Source: an uncultured Pelagibacteraceae bacterium
GTDB lineage: Bacteria; Pseudomonadota; Alphaproteobacteria; Pelagibacterales; Pelagibacteraceae
NCBI GenBank assembly: GCA_902527485.1
Contig: CABZPB010000002.1
Coordinates: 1-51,642, forward strand
Direction of reading: 5' to 3'
DNA length: 51,642 bases
Made by a program: the position numbers and the translations under genes. The notes under the pieces were generated by a model, which was given only the letters and a program-made list of their open reading frames with translations, did no database searches and had not been told where the DNA came from. Below, in pieces: positions 25,813-35,463 of this stretch; the stretch's first letter is position 1, and each line of letters begins with the position of its first letter.

Positions 25813-26763
25813 ATGGGTAAAATATTAATTATTGGCGGTGGAGCTATGGGTTCTGCGTTTTCGATTCCCTGTTTAGAAAACAATAATCTTGTTACTATCA
25901 CAGAGCCATATAACAAAATTTTTATTAAAAATCTTAACGCAAAGAAAAAGTTCCATCCTTCCCTAAAGATTAATCTTCCAAGAAAATTGAAATTTATGAA
26001 TTATTCAAACGAAATATTCAAGAAAAGATTTGATTTAATAGTAATTGCCCTAAGTCTTGCAGGTATAGATTTTATTGGAAAAGAATTAAAAGATTTTAAA
26101 ATTAAAACCCCTTTATTGGTTCTTACTAAAGGATTAAAGTATGATAAAAAGAAGAAAAAAATTTTAACAATTTCAGATTTATTAAAAAATAATTATCGCA
26201 AAGCAAACGTATCAGTACTTAAAGGACCTTGTTTAGCTAAAGAATTAGCAAATAAAAATAAGACAAGTGTAGTTATTGCTAATAAAAATATTAAAATAGC
26301 TAAATGGATTGGAAAACTTATATCCACTAAGTATTATTCGATAGAATTTTCAAAGGATATTATTGGTATTGAAATATGTTCAGCAATTAAGAATATATAC
26401 GCAATGGTCATTGGTTCAGGTCAAAATTTAAACGCTAGATCAGATTTATTTCAAAAATGTGCGAATGAGATGAAATTTTTGATCAAATATTTTAAAGGAG
26501 ACGTATCAACAATATTAGGGCTTGCAGGTATTGGTGATTTGTACGTAAGTGCTATTGGTGGAAGAAACAGTAAAATGGGAGACTTTCTTGGTAAAGGTTT
26601 CTCATTTGCGGTAGCAAAAAAAAGGTTCATGCCTAAAGATACTGTAGAGGGTGAGCAACTAGCTAGAGAAATCGCGCCATATATCTTAAGAAAGATTGAT
26701 AAAAAAAGAATTCCATTGATGAATCATTTGTTAAAAACAATTATTTATAACAAAAAAATTTAA
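25813..26763 (+). CDS. gpsA: Glycerol-3-phosphate dehydrogenase [NAD(P)+]-like
   Basis: The protein has 316 residues. The N-terminal dinucleotide-binding motif is IIGGGAMGSAF. VLKGPCLAKELANK corresponds to the GPSFA.E block, EICSAIKNIYAMVIG contains the catalytic Lys region, and LAGIGDLYVSAIGGRNSKMG is the substrate-binding segment. GpsA reduces dihydroxyacetone phosphate to glycerol-3-phosphate for phospholipids. The sequence is divergent and very Lys-rich, so a different 3-hydroxy/2-oxo phosphate substrate is conceivable. It is not next to plsY or other lipid genes. Confidence 0.82.
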   Translation: MGKILIIGGGAMGSAFSIPCLENNNLVTITEPYNKIFIKNLNAKKKFHPSLKINLPRKLKFMNYSNEIFKKRFDLIVIALSLAGIDFIGKELKDFKIKTPLLVLTKGLKYDKKKKKILTISDLLKNNYRKANVSVLKGPCLAKELANKNKTSVVIANKNIKIAKWIGKLISTKYYSIEFSKDIIGIEICSAIKNIYAMVIGSGQNLNARSDLFQKCANEMKFLIKYFKGDVSTILGLAGIGDLYVSAIGGRNSKMGDFLGKGFSFAVAKKRFMPKDTVEGEQLAREIAPYILRKIDKKRIPLMNHLLKTIIYNKKI

Positions 26764-26768
26764 TTTTT

Positions 26769-26852
26769 TTAAAAAACTAAGAAGTTATTTTCTACTAGAA
26801 ATCCAATTATAATACCTATTAAAAGTGCAATGATTAGTTTTTTTTTATCCAC
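26769..26852 (-). CDS. Candidate 27-residue single-helix membrane peptide
   Basis: This small ORF starts with GTG (at 26850-26852) three bases after the livM stop and ends 5 bases from the gpsA stop. It encodes a charged start (VDKKK), an uninterrupted hydrophobic helix (LIIALLIGIIIGFLV) and a short polar tail ENNFLVF. It fills what would otherwise be a 92-base convergent gap in a window where other convergent genes overlap. The start codon is weak and no homolog is recalled, so this is a candidate only. Confidence 0.4.
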   Translation of the reverse strand: MDKKKLIIALLIGIIIGFLVENNFLVF

Positions 26853-26855
26853 TAA

Positions 26856-27926
26856 TTAAGATTTTTTACTTAAAGAAGATTTCAAATTTTTGACGTTCGA
26901 GGATTGTAATTTCAAACTTAACTTTTGTTTTAAATTTTCCCACAACTTAGCCATCCCTAAAGGCTCGTAAATCATAAATATAATCATTAGACCACCAAAT
27001 ATTACCTGTTCAATTGATGAAATAATTGTAGCATCAATAGCTCCATGAAATACGTTGTTTCCTATAGCATTTAGAAGAACCGGAAAAAGCAAAATAAATG
27101 CTGCTCCAATAAAAGCGCCATTAATTGTCCCAAGGCCTCCAAGAATACACATAAATAAGATCTTAAAAGATAATTTAATATCAAAAGCAACTGGTTCTAA
27201 AGATTTAAGATAACAAAATGCAAAAAGAGCACCAGCTACTCCACAATAAAATGCGCTGATAGCAAACGCCTGAACTTTGGTTCTTAATAATGAAACCCCC
27301 ATGGACTCAGCAGCGATATCCATGTCTCTTACTGCCATCCAATTCCTACCTGTGCTTCCTCTTGCCATATTCATAGCTAATAAAGTTAAAACAGTGGTAA
27401 CAGCTAAACATACAAAATACATAGCTAATGGAGTTGTAAATGGTTTTCCTAGGATAACTATATCTTGGGCAGTTATAATTCCTGATGAGTCGTAGTTTTT
27501 AAACCAGCCAAATTTATCAATCATCCATATAATAAAAAACTGTGAGGCTAGTGTTGCAACCATCAGATAAATTCCTCTTACTTTTAAACTTGGTAGACCA
27601 AACAAAATTCCAAAAGCTGCAGCAATCAAACCTGACACTATTAATGAACCCACAAAACCAAGATCAGGCACTCGCAAAATAAGGTTAAACATAGCAAAAG
27701 CACCAGCAGCCATAAAGCCAGCTGCTCCTAAAGCTAATTGGCCCGTATAACCCATAACAATTTGTTGTCCAATTGTAGCTAAAGCTAAGCAAAGCCAAGG
27801 AATTAATATAGAGGTATACCAATACTCTGTTGTAATAAATGAAGGTATTATTAATACACTTAAAAACATACAAACGGCTAAGTTAATTAGGTCTTTTTTT
27901 GTGTATGTCATAAAAACTGGTTTCAT
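26856..27926 (-). CDS. livM: Branched-chain amino-acid-type ABC transporter permease LivM
   Basis: A 356-residue permease of the LivM family with about ten hydrophobic helices. The family's signature GYTGQLALGAAGFMAAGAF and the later LGGLGTINGAFIGAAF ATPase-contact loop are present. It pairs with LivH as the channel of a Liv-type importer. The last helix is followed by a Ser/Lys-rich tail. It begins 3 bases after livH and is the last large gene of the minus-strand operon SBP-livF-livG-livH-livM. Confidence 0.93.
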   Translation of the reverse strand: MKPVFMTYTKKDLINLAVCMFLSVLIIPSFITTEYWYTSILIPWLCLALATIGQQIVMGYTGQLALGAAGFMAAGAFAMFNLILRVPDLGFVGSLIVSGLIAAAFGILFGLPSLKVRGIYLMVATLASQFFIIWMIDKFGWFKNYDSSGIITAQDIVILGKPFTTPLAMYFVCLAVTTVLTLLAMNMARGSTGRNWMAVRDMDIAAESMGVSLLRTKVQAFAISAFYCGVAGALFAFCYLKSLEPVAFDIKLSFKILFMCILGGLGTINGAFIGAAFILLFPVLLNAIGNNVFHGAIDATIISSIEQVIFGGLMIIFMIYEPLGMAKLWENLKQKLSLKLQSSNVKNLKSSLSKKS

Positions 27927-27929
27927 AGT

Positions 27930-28838
27930 TTAAACTCTCCTAATAATTTTTTCTCCAAATAAACCTTCAGGTCTATATAATAAAAAGAATATTGCTAATA
28001 CGTAAGGAGCCCAACCTTCAATGGCGCCACCAAAAAACGGTCCAATGTATACCTCTAGCACTTTCTCCACTGCACCAATAATTAAGCCTCCTATAATGGC
28101 TCCTGGAATAGATGAGAAACCACCTATAATTAAGACAGGTAGAGCTTTTAAAGCTAAGTCAACAAGAGCAAATTGAACACCAGCTCTTGCACCCCACATA
28201 CATCCTGCAACTAACGCTACAACCCCTGCAGCAGACCAAACTAATAACATAATATGTTTTAATGGAATTCCTATAGAGCTCGCAGCTCCCGCATCATCTG
28301 CAACTGCTCTCAAGCCTAATCCAATTTTTGTATACTTGAATAATAAAAACAGACCGATAATCATTAAAGCTGCAACTAATCCAGCTGTGATATCAAGAGC
28401 ACTAATAAATAGTTTTAAATTATCAGCGATCCACGGCACTGGAAAGTCTCCAATACCTAAATCTAGTCTTCTTACTTCTACTCCCCATGCTGCCTGAGCT
28501 AAGCCCTCTAAAACATATCCTAGACCGATTGTAGCCATTAGCACTGTGTCTTCGCTAGCATTCATCAAAGGTCTTAAAACTAATCTTTCAGTGCATAAAC
28601 CAACTACCACCATTAAAAGAGCAGCTAAAATAAAAGCAAGTACAAAAGGTATGTTAAAATCTTGCATAAAACCACAAAAAGCTAGCACTGAGAAAAAAAC
28701 CATAGCTCCTTGTGAGAAGTTAAAAGTCGCTGAAGCTTTAAAAATTAGAACGAACCCTAAAGCGACTAGAGAGTACATCGTACCAGCAAGCAAACCACCA
28801 ACCAAAACTTCCATGAAAAATAATAATTCATCAACCAT
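27930..28838 (-). CDS. livH: Branched-chain amino-acid-type ABC transporter permease LivH
   Basis: A 302-residue permease of the LivH family: GLLAGTMYSLVALGFVLIFKAS at the N terminus, the NFSQGAMVFF motif, and IGGFSSIPGAIIGGLIIGAVE near the C terminus. It forms the membrane channel with LivM. It is 9 bases after livG. No unusual features. Confidence 0.95.
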   Translation of the reverse strand: MVDELLFFMEVLVGGLLAGTMYSLVALGFVLIFKASATFNFSQGAMVFFSVLAFCGFMQDFNIPFVLAFILAALLMVVVGLCTERLVLRPLMNASEDTVLMATIGLGYVLEGLAQAAWGVEVRRLDLGIGDFPVPWIADNLKLFISALDITAGLVAALMIIGLFLLFKYTKIGLGLRAVADDAGAASSIGIPLKHIMLLVWSAAGVVALVAGCMWGARAGVQFALVDLALKALPVLIIGGFSSIPGAIIGGLIIGAVEKVLEVYIGPFFGGAIEGWAPYVLAIFFLLYRPEGLFGEKIIRRV

Positions 28839-28847
28839 ATGTTTATC

Positions 28848-29642
28848 CTAGTGTTCTACTCCTAAATAAGCGTCTATTACTTTTTGATTTGATCTAACTT
28901 CATCAGGCGTGCCATCGCCAATAACTTTGCCATAATCAAGCACAACCACTCTGTCTGATATATCCATAACTACTCCCATATCATGCTCAATAAGCACCAT
29001 AGTTGTACCTAGTTCATCATTTACTTTTAAAATAAATCTACACATGTCTCTTTTTTCTTCAACATTCATACCAGCCATAGGCTCATCTAATAGAATTATT
29101 GTAGAGTCTGTTGCAAGAGCACGACCTAATTCAACTTTCTTTTGTAATCCATAAGGAAGTTTTCCAACTGGTGTATCTTTAATATCTTCAATCTCTAAGA
29201 AACTGATTATCTCTTCAGATCTATCCCTGTTTAACTTCTCCTCTTTTTTTACTTTGGGAAGTTGTAAAGCTACCTCAAGGAAATTTGTTTTTGTGTGAAG
29301 TTTTCTCCCAACTAAAATATTATCAAGTACTGACATTCTTTTAAATAGAGCCAAGTTTTGAAATGTTCTAGATAGACCCATCTGAGCCATAATATTTGGA
29401 GTTATATTGGGTACAACTTGTCCCCTAAACAAAACAGATCCTTGTTGAGGCTTATAAATTCCATTAATGCAATTTAACATTGAGCTTTTTCCAGCTCCAT
29501 TAGGTCCAATAATTGCTCTAACTTCGTGCTCAAGCACATTGAAAGAAGTATCAGTTATTGCCTTAACACCACCAAAGGAGAGAGAGATATTATTTACCTC
29601 TAATATTGGTTTTCCTATCTTAAATTTTCTTTCGTATTCCAT
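28848..29642 (-). CDS. livG: Branched-chain amino-acid-type ABC transporter ATPase LivG
   Basis: A 264-residue ATPase. Walker A is GPNGAGKSS and the Q-loop region reads SRTFQNLALFKRM. The signature position is modified to LPYGLQKKVELGRALA, as is usual for LivG, followed by Walker B IILLDEPMAGM and the H-loop LIEHDM. It energises LivHM together with LivF. It begins 2 bases after livF. Confidence 0.95.
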   Translation of the reverse strand: MEYERKFKIGKPILEVNNISLSFGGVKAITDTSFNVLEHEVRAIIGPNGAGKSSMLNCINGIYKPQQGSVLFRGQVVPNITPNIMAQMGLSRTFQNLALFKRMSVLDNILVGRKLHTKTNFLEVALQLPKVKKEEKLNRDRSEEIISFLEIEDIKDTPVGKLPYGLQKKVELGRALATDSTIILLDEPMAGMNVEEKRDMCRFILKVNDELGTTMVLIEHDMGVVMDISDRVVVLDYGKVIGDGTPDEVRSNQKVIDAYLGVEH

Positions 29643-29644
29643 CT

Positions 29645-30460
29645 TTAATTACTTCTTTTTGTTAAACTTTCTTCTTTAAGAACATCTCTAAAATTTTTTC
29701 TACCTTTTTTTGAAATTCCTAAATATAATTCTTTCACTTTATCGTCATTTAATAAACTTTGTGCAGTTCCGTCTAGCATAACTCTACCTGTTTCAATGAT
29801 ATACCCATAATCTGAATTTTTTAATGCAACGTTAGTATTTTGCTCAGCAAGTAATATACTAACACCCTCTTTGGTATTTAATTCTTTTACAATATTAAAA
29901 ATTTCAGCAACCAACTGAGGTGCTAAACCCATTGTTGGCTCGTCCAATAATAACATTTTTGGTTTAGCCATCATTGCTCTTGCAACTGCTATCATTTGTT
30001 GCTCTCCACCTGATGTGAATGCTGCTTGACTTTTTCTTCTTTCTTTGAGTCTTATAAAATAAGTGTAAATTTTATCTAATTCTTGATTAATGTCACCTTT
30101 TGATAATTTTCTTGAATATGCTCCTGAAATTATATTTTCTTCTACAGTAAGGTGACCAAAACATCTTCTGCCCTCTAACACTTGAACCATTCCGAGCCCA
30201 ACCATTTGCGAAGGAGTTTGTTTATTTATTGTGTTTCCATCATATTCAATTGAACCATTTGTAACTTTGCCTCTTTCTGAAGCTAGCATGGTTGAAACTG
30301 CTTTTAGTGTAGTGCTTTTACCTGCTCCATTTGCACCTAATAATGCTACTACTTTTCCTTTAGGAACTATCAAAGATACATCGTGTAAAGCTAAAATAAC
30401 ATCGTCATATCTGACTTCAATATTCTTTATGTCTAGAATGTTTGCTGAACTGTTACTCAT
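29645..30460 (-). CDS. livF: Branched-chain amino-acid-type ABC transporter ATPase LivF
   Basis: A 271-residue ATPase of the LivF family. Walker A is GANGAGKST, followed by VLEGRRCFGHLTVEENI, the signature TSGGEQQMIAVARAM, Walker B LLLDEPTMGLAP and LLAEQNT. A C-terminal extension of about 30 residues after LYLGIS is rich in charged residues and slightly longer than usual. The gene lies 106 bases downstream of the binding-protein gene, separated by a strong hairpin. Confidence 0.94.
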   Translation of the reverse strand: MSNSSANILDIKNIEVRYDDVILALHDVSLIVPKGKVVALLGANGAGKSTTLKAVSTMLASERGKVTNGSIEYDGNTINKQTPSQMVGLGMVQVLEGRRCFGHLTVEENIISGAYSRKLSKGDINQELDKIYTYFIRLKERRKSQAAFTSGGEQQMIAVARAMMAKPKMLLLDEPTMGLAPQLVAEIFNIVKELNTKEGVSILLAEQNTNVALKNSDYGYIIETGRVMLDGTAQSLLNDDKVKELYLGISKKGRKNFRDVLKEESLTKRSN

Positions 30461-30495
30461 TAAACTTTCTTTTATATTAAATTAAATTTTATTTA

Positions 30496-30537
30496 AAGGG
30501 GGAGTTTAAAATAATTCGATTATTTAAACTCCCCCTT
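30496..30537 (-). terminator. Long perfect hairpin between the Liv-type binding-protein gene and livF
   Basis: Arms AAGGGGGAGTTTAAA (30496-30510) and TTTAAACTCCCCCTT (30523-30537) pair perfectly over 15 bases, and TAAT/ATTA in the loop can add four more. It begins 29 bases after the binding-protein stop in the direction of transcription. The following T-tract on the minus strand is short and interrupted (TTTAAAT). It therefore may act as a partial terminator or as a 3' stabiliser protecting the upstream mRNA. Either would favour binding protein over permease and ATPase. Confidence 0.75.
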
Positions 30538-30566
30538 CGATTAGTATTAATTTATTTCTAAATTAA

Positions 30567-31907
30567 TTAACCACATTTTTTTGGTGTAATGTTGTTCTCT
30601 TTAGCAAACTTAGCTGCAGATGATTCAACAAGACCTCTAATAAATGCAGGATCGCCTGGAGCTTCCCAACCAGTTACCTGATTGAATTTTGTCCCATCCC
30701 ACTGCATTACAGCAAATTTACCGGCACCTTCATGGTTTGCACATGAAATAGCGAACGGAGCTAACATTCCTCCAACTCCAAGTTCTTTAAGTCTAGCTTC
30801 AGTCATGTTAATTGCTTCATAACCATCTCTAAACTCAGCACCAGTTACTGCTTTACCAACTTTGTTATGCATTTTTTGAGCATTTCTTAAGCCCTCAATC
30901 CACATAACTGCAGCACCTAGTCCTCTATTCCAGTAAACTGAACCAATCCTGTTTGGATCAGCTAAGTTACCTTTTCCAGCACCATATACTTTATCTTTGA
31001 TGTCTTTAACCAATGGATATTCTCCTGGTAAAGCATTTGCAACAGCATAAGTTCCCTTAGCTGCATCACCTGCTGGATACATATCCTCTTCGGCAGCACC
31101 GAATGTTACGTACATCATTCTATCTCTTGGGAAATTAATTCTAGCAGCATTAGTCATTGCTGTTGAATTCATTCCAGAACCTGCTCCCCAGAAAGTAACC
31201 CAATCAGGTTTTTCTTTTCTGATTTGCAGCCATTGAGATTGTTGTTCTAGACCTGGAGGTGGGATTGATATTTCAATCAACTCAACTCCCCAGTCATTAC
31301 AAATTTTTCTCATTGCTGGTAATGGCTCTCTACCGTAAGCAGAGTCAATGTGTAAGTGAACGATTTTTTTACCTTTCATCTTATCAATTCCGCCCTCGAT
31401 CTGCGCCATAAATTTTAATTTAACAGCTATTTGTGACCAGTAGTGACTTGCAGCATTAAATACCCAAGGCCATACTCTTCCATCAGCACCGTCAGTTCTT
31501 CCATAACCATATTGAGCTAAAACAACATTATCTTTTGCCATACGGTTAATAACTGCATATGCTCCTGGTGTTCCTAAAGTATCAAACACAACTATTCTTT
31601 GACCATCTTTTTCTAAAAGTCGCTGATAACACTCAACTGTTTTTACTGCGTTATACTCTGTTTCACATTCTTGCCAAGTAAGCATAACTCCATTGACACC
31701 ACCAGTCATATTGACATAGTTCATGTAATCAATTTGAGCTCCGTAATAACCAGTTCCCATTGCTGAGTAAGGTCCAACACGGCTACTTGCTACTGGAAAA
31801 TATTGAGTTTCAGCACCAAATACAGTTTGAGGTAAAGCGATTGAAGAAAATAAAGCTACAACTACTGTAAGAGTAGAAGTTAGCTTTTTAAACATTCTTG
31901 CTAACAT
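30567..31907 (-). CDS. Liv-type ABC transporter periplasmic binding protein
   Basis: The protein has 446 residues with an N-terminal signal peptide ending near TVFGA, followed by a type I periplasmic-binding fold of the LivJ/LivK family. VASSRVGPYSAMGTGYYGAQ is the usual opening, then VNMTGGVNGVMLTWQECE, DTLGTPGAYAVINRMAKDNV and the lobe-2 blocks HIDSAYGRE and GAGSGMNSTA. It is about 80 residues longer than E. coli LivJ, so the ligand may not be a branched-chain amino acid; amides, aromatic acids and other amino acids are known for relatives. A strong GGAGG lies 4 bases before the ATG, supporting this start over M5. A hairpin follows the gene. Confidence 0.88.
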   Translation of the reverse strand: MLARMFKKLTSTLTVVVALFSSIALPQTVFGAETQYFPVASSRVGPYSAMGTGYYGAQIDYMNYVNMTGGVNGVMLTWQECETEYNAVKTVECYQRLLEKDGQRIVVFDTLGTPGAYAVINRMAKDNVVLAQYGYGRTDGADGRVWPWVFNAASHYWSQIAVKLKFMAQIEGGIDKMKGKKIVHLHIDSAYGREPLPAMRKICNDWGVELIEISIPPPGLEQQSQWLQIRKEKPDWVTFWGAGSGMNSTAMTNAARINFPRDRMMYVTFGAAEEDMYPAGDAAKGTYAVANALPGEYPLVKDIKDKVYGAGKGNLADPNRIGSVYWNRGLGAAVMWIEGLRNAQKMHNKVGKAVTGAEFRDGYEAINMTEARLKELGVGGMLAPFAISCANHEGAGKFAVMQWDGTKFNQVTGWEAPGDPAFIRGLVESSAAKFAKENNITPKKCG

Positions 31908-31992
31908 AATTCCTCCCTCGTTTTTGCTATGTTAATCATTCTTATTTGATATGATCTAACCACATGACTTTGGATACTTCAATAAGTAATCT

Positions 31993-32022
31993 TATAATTA
32001 AATTTTCTTTATTTTTTGACAA
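31993..32022 (-). promoter_or_regulatory. Possible promoter of the Liv-type operon
   Basis: On the minus strand TTGTCA (32017-32022) is followed 18 bases later by ATTATA (31993-31998), a reasonable -35/-10 pair, which would give a leader of about 80 bases before the GGAGG (31912-31916) and ATG. The 190-base divergent region 31908-32097 holds no other feature I can support. The leader does not show a riboswitch fold I recognise. Confidence 0.35.
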
Positions 32023-32097
32023 TTATTAAATTAAAGAAACAACTTGAGATTGTACTATTAACTTTTTCAAAATTATGGGTAAGAAAATTTAAATTTT

Positions 32098-32880
32098 ATG
32101 AAGAAAATACTCATTGTTGAAGGAAACGTAAAAGAAGAAAATAAAAACTTCTCTAATGCAGGCATTCAAACACATACCGAGAGCTTAAAGGATAGCCTAT
32201 CTTATTTGACAAACGATCTAGAACTAGATGTAGTAAATCCATCTTCAGATTTAGATATTCAAAATTACAATAACAACCTACAAAAATATGACGGGTTGAT
32301 TTGGGGAGGAAGTAGTTTGAATATTTATAATGATACACCTGAAATTAGAAAACAAATTGAATTTATGAAAAATTGTCAAAATAAAGTGAAAAATATCTTG
32401 GCTATCTGTTGGGGTATGCAAGTAGCTGTGACTGCAGCGGGCGGGCAAGTGATGAAAGCTGATAGTCCTCACATTGGTATAGCTAAAGAAATTGAAATTA
32501 ACAAACATGGTCTTGAACATCCGCTTTATGAAAATAAAGAAAAGAAATTTAATTCCCCAGCTTTTAATTTTGATGAAGTAGTAAAATTGCCAGAAAAAGG
32601 AATTTGTTTAGCATCTAATAAAGTTAATAAAATACAAAGTTTATATTTTGAAATAAATAATACTAAAGTTTGGGGTCTACAATATCATCCTGAAATAACT
32701 TATGAAAAAATGATAAGTTTGATTGAATTTAGGAAGAAGAGATTAATAGAGTATAGAAAAGTTTTTAAAAATGAAAATGAAGTTGAAAAACATTTATCAT
32801 TTATTAAAAAAGAAATTTTGTTAACTGATAAAGAAAATAGAATGCTGGAGCTTAAAAATTGGTTAACAAGATTATGTTAA
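32098..32880 (+). CDS. Class I glutamine amidotransferase-like protein (orphan)
   Basis: A 260-residue protein of the class I amidotransferase superfamily. The nucleophile elbow is [10 protein letters not shown], and [11 protein letters not shown] holds the catalytic His-Glu, so the triad is intact. No synthetase or transferase partner is fused or adjacent. Stand-alone members include GMP-synthase-like amidotransferases and gamma-glutamyl hydrolases of the PuuD type. The true acceptor cannot be told from sequence. It is divergent from the Liv-type binding protein and shares a TTAA stop with convergent fhs. Confidence 0.8.
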   Translation: MKKILIVEGNVKEENKNFSNAGIQTHTESLKDSLSYLTNDLELDVVNPSSDLDIQNYNNNLQKYDGLIWGGSSLNIYNDTPEIRKQIEFMKNCQNKVKNILAICWGMQVAVTAAGGQVMKADSPHIGIAKEIEINKHGLEHPLYENKEKKFNSPAFNFDEVVKLPEKGICLASNKVNKIQSLYFEINNTKVWGLQYHPEITYEKMISLIEFRKKRLIEYRKVFKNENEVEKHLSFIKKEILLTDKENRMLELKNWLTRLC

Positions 32881-34562
32881 AATAATCCCTCAATTTCACC
32901 TTTTTTATTTAATTTGATGTTGTCAGCTGCAGGTACTTTTGGTAGCCCAGGCATAGTCATTATTGATCCACAGACAACAACTATAAATTCTGCTCCTGAC
33001 GATAATCTTACTTCTCTAATAGGTATTTCGTGATTTGATGGTGCCCCTTTAAGTTTGGGGTCAGTTGAAAAACTATATTGTGTTTTAGCTATACAAACTG
33101 GCAAATGTCTGTGTCCATTCTTTTCGAATTTATCCAATTCTTTTATAACCTCACTATTTGCAGTAATTTTATCGGCTTTATAAATTTGTTTTGCTATCAA
33201 TTCAATCTTATCCCACAATTTGAGATTATCTTTATATAAGAAATTAAATTTGTTTTTTTTCTTTTTGCAAATTTTAACGACTTTTTTCGCTAGATCTGTT
33301 GCACCCTTTCCACCTTTAGCCCAGTGTTTACATTCACTCACTTCAACTTTTCTGTTTTTACAAAAATTTAAAACAGTTTTTATTTCTTGATTAGTATCAA
33401 GTACAAAATGGTTTATAGCTATAATTGGCTCTAATCCAAATTTTTTAATATTTAAAATGTGTCTCTCTAAATTTACCAAACCTTTTTTCAATGAGATTAT
33501 ATCCTCATTTTTTAAATTTTCCTTTTCAACACCTCCATGCATCTTCAAAGCTCTTATAGTAGCTACAATTACTACGCAGCTTGGAACTAACCCTGACTTT
33601 CTACATTTTATGTTTAAAAATTTTTCAGCTCCTAAATCAGCACCAAACCCTGCTTCTGTGACTACATATTCTGACAATTTTAGTGCTGTTTTAGTTGCAA
33701 TAACTGAGTTGCATCCATGTGCAATATTTGCAAATGGACCACCATGTATAATTGCTGGATTATTTTCTAAACTTTGGGTCACATTTGGCCTAATAGCTTC
33801 TTTAAGTAAAACTGTCATGGGACCATGGGCTTTAAGATCTCTTGCATATAGAGGTTCTCCATCTTTATTATATGCAAAAGTTATATTTCCAATTTTTTTC
33901 TCCAAATCTTTTAAGTTATTAGAGAGGCAAAAAATTGCCATTACTTCAGATGCAACTGTAATATCAAAACCATCAGTTCTTTTAAAATCTTTAGCTACAC
34001 CATTTGTGTTAATATCAATGAACCTTAATGCACGGTCATTCATGTCCATTACACGTTTCCAAACAATCCTATTTTCATCTATGTTAAGTTTATTTCCCCA
34101 ATAAATATGATTATCGATGATTGCTGAAAGTAAATTATGTGCAGATGTAATAGCGTGAAAATCACCTGTGAAGTGTAAGTTTATTTGTTCCATAGGTACA
34201 ACCTGGGCATATCCTCCTCCAGCAGCACCACCTTTCATTCCAAAAGACGGCCCAAGACTAGGCTCTCTAAGACAAACAGTTGATTTTTTTCCAATCCTAT
34301 TTAAACCATCACTTAAACCAACAGAGGTAGTTGTCTTTCCCTCGCCAGCTGGTGTAGGTGTTATTGCTGTAACCAAAATTAAATGACCATCCTTTTTTTT
34401 CTTAAGCTTGTCTAAAAACTCAAAATTTATTTTTGCAATATGTCTACCCATAGGACTAAATGCGCTGCTTTTATCTGGTACATTCAGTTTATTTAAAATT
34501 TTACCGATTGGCTTCATTTTAGCTTTTCGAGCTATTTCTATATCTGATTTCGGTTTTGACAT
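32877..34562 (-). CDS. fhs: Formate-tetrahydrofolate ligase
   Basis: A 561-residue enzyme that makes 10-formyl-THF from formate, ATP and THF; it can run in reverse to release formate and ATP during one-carbon oxidation. The P-loop [16 protein letters not shown] is near residue 67, and [24 protein letters not shown] and the C-terminal GEIEGLF are family hallmarks. It fits a genome that oxidises methyl groups through folate, as the window also codes for MetF, a LigM-like demethylase and an N-methyl dehydrogenase. It converges on the amidotransferase gene with a 4-base overlap. Confidence 0.96.
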   Translation of the reverse strand: MSKPKSDIEIARKAKMKPIGKILNKLNVPDKSSAFSPMGRHIAKINFEFLDKLKKKKDGHLILVTAITPTPAGEGKTTTSVGLSDGLNRIGKKSTVCLREPSLGPSFGMKGGAAGGGYAQVVPMEQINLHFTGDFHAITSAHNLLSAIIDNHIYWGNKLNIDENRIVWKRVMDMNDRALRFIDINTNGVAKDFKRTDGFDITVASEVMAIFCLSNNLKDLEKKIGNITFAYNKDGEPLYARDLKAHGPMTVLLKEAIRPNVTQSLENNPAIIHGGPFANIAHGCNSVIATKTALKLSEYVVTEAGFGADLGAEKFLNIKCRKSGLVPSCVVIVATIRALKMHGGVEKENLKNEDIISLKKGLVNLERHILNIKKFGLEPIIAINHFVLDTNQEIKTVLNFCKNRKVEVSECKHWAKGGKGATDLAKKVVKICKKKKNKFNFLYKDNLKLWDKIELIAKQIYKADKITANSEVIKELDKFEKNGHRHLPVCIAKTQYSFSTDPKLKGAPSNHEIPIREVRLSSGAEFIVVVCGSIMTMPGLPKVPAADNIKLNKKGEIEGLF

Positions 34563-34614
34563 GTTACCTTATTTTTAATTATTATATTTATGATAAATAA
34601 TCATATAAACATTT

Positions 34615-35463
34615 TTAATCTCTTGTAGCAATATAAACACCTAAAGAAGTTATCAAAAAACCTATAATATCTAAATTAGTTAAATTTTCATTTAAAAAAA
34701 ACCAAGCCATAAGAGCAGCTGTTGTTGGTATTAAAAAAAATATTGAAACAGTCTTACTTGCAGAATTTTTCTTGATTAGAAACATTAAAATTGTGAAAGC
34801 ACCGAAAGATACAAGAAAAATTTGATGACCCATCGCAAGAAAAAACGTTTTTGTGAAGGATATGTACGGTTGGGCAAAAAATACAACTACAAAAACATGA
34901 AAAAAAAATCCTCCCACAGCTTGATAAAAATTACTAACTGACAAAGGTAAATTATTACTTAATTTTTTCTGCCAAATTGTTGAAGCCGTTATTGAAATTA
35001 ACGCTATTATTGTGGCAATCAATCCAAGTAGTGGAATTTTAGATCCTAAATCTAATCCTAAAACAAGTGCAGCTCCTAAAAATCCAAGCAAAACCCCAAT
35101 CCATTGTTTAAAAGTTACCTTTTCATTTAATATTGGCCCACTAAGGATATTTGTTAAGATTGGTTGAAGAGTTACAATTAACGCCGCGACACCTGTAGGC
35201 ATACCAATAGAAATTGAAAAAAAAACCCCTCCCAAATATACCCCATGAAAAAGAACACCACTCAGGACTGACTCAATTAAGTTTCTTCTCTTTATTATAA
35301 TCGAATAATTAAAATAAATTGAGAACAACAAAAATCCAACTGCTACAAAAAAAAAACGAAAAGCTAATGCTGCAAATGGATCGCTATTATCAATTATTGG
35401 CTTAGTAGTTATAAATGCAGATGACCAAAGTAAGATAAATATAAAAGGGAAAATTTTGATCAT
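34615..35463 (-). CDS. EamA/DMT family transporter
   Basis: A 282-residue membrane protein with about ten helices in two EamA repeats. The first repeat has LLWSSAFITTKPIIDNSDPFAALAFRFF, and GVAALIVTLQPILTNILSGPILNEK is the typical repeat end. The second repeat ends with PTTAALMAWFFLNENLTNLDIIGFLI. Members export amino acids, purines or other metabolites; the substrate is unknown. It ends 52 bases from the fhs start and is divergent from the next gene (112-base region with no clear promoter). Confidence 0.9.
   Translation of the reverse strand: MIKIFPFIFILLWSSAFITTKPIIDNSDPFAALAFRFFFVAVGFLLFSIYFNYSIIIKRRNLIESVLSGVLFHGVYLGGVFFSISIGMPTGVAALIVTLQPILTNILSGPILNEKVTFKQWIGVLLGFLGAALVLGLDLGSKIPLLGLIATIIALISITASTIWQKKLSNNLPLSVSNFYQAVGGFFFHVFVVVFFAQPYISFTKTFFLAMGHQIFLVSFGAFTILMFLIKKNSASKTVSIFFLIPTTAALMAWFFLNENLTNLDIIGFLITSLGVYIATRD

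Noticed and set aside
31908..32097. Riboswitch in the leader of the Liv-type operon
   Set aside because: No fold of a known class (glycine, SAM, THF, guanidine) could be traced; only a partial weak stem is visible.
33457..34104. 215-codon open frame opposite fhs
   Set aside because: It lies wholly inside the highly conserved fhs gene on the other strand and has no recognisable domain; it reflects codon use of the real gene.
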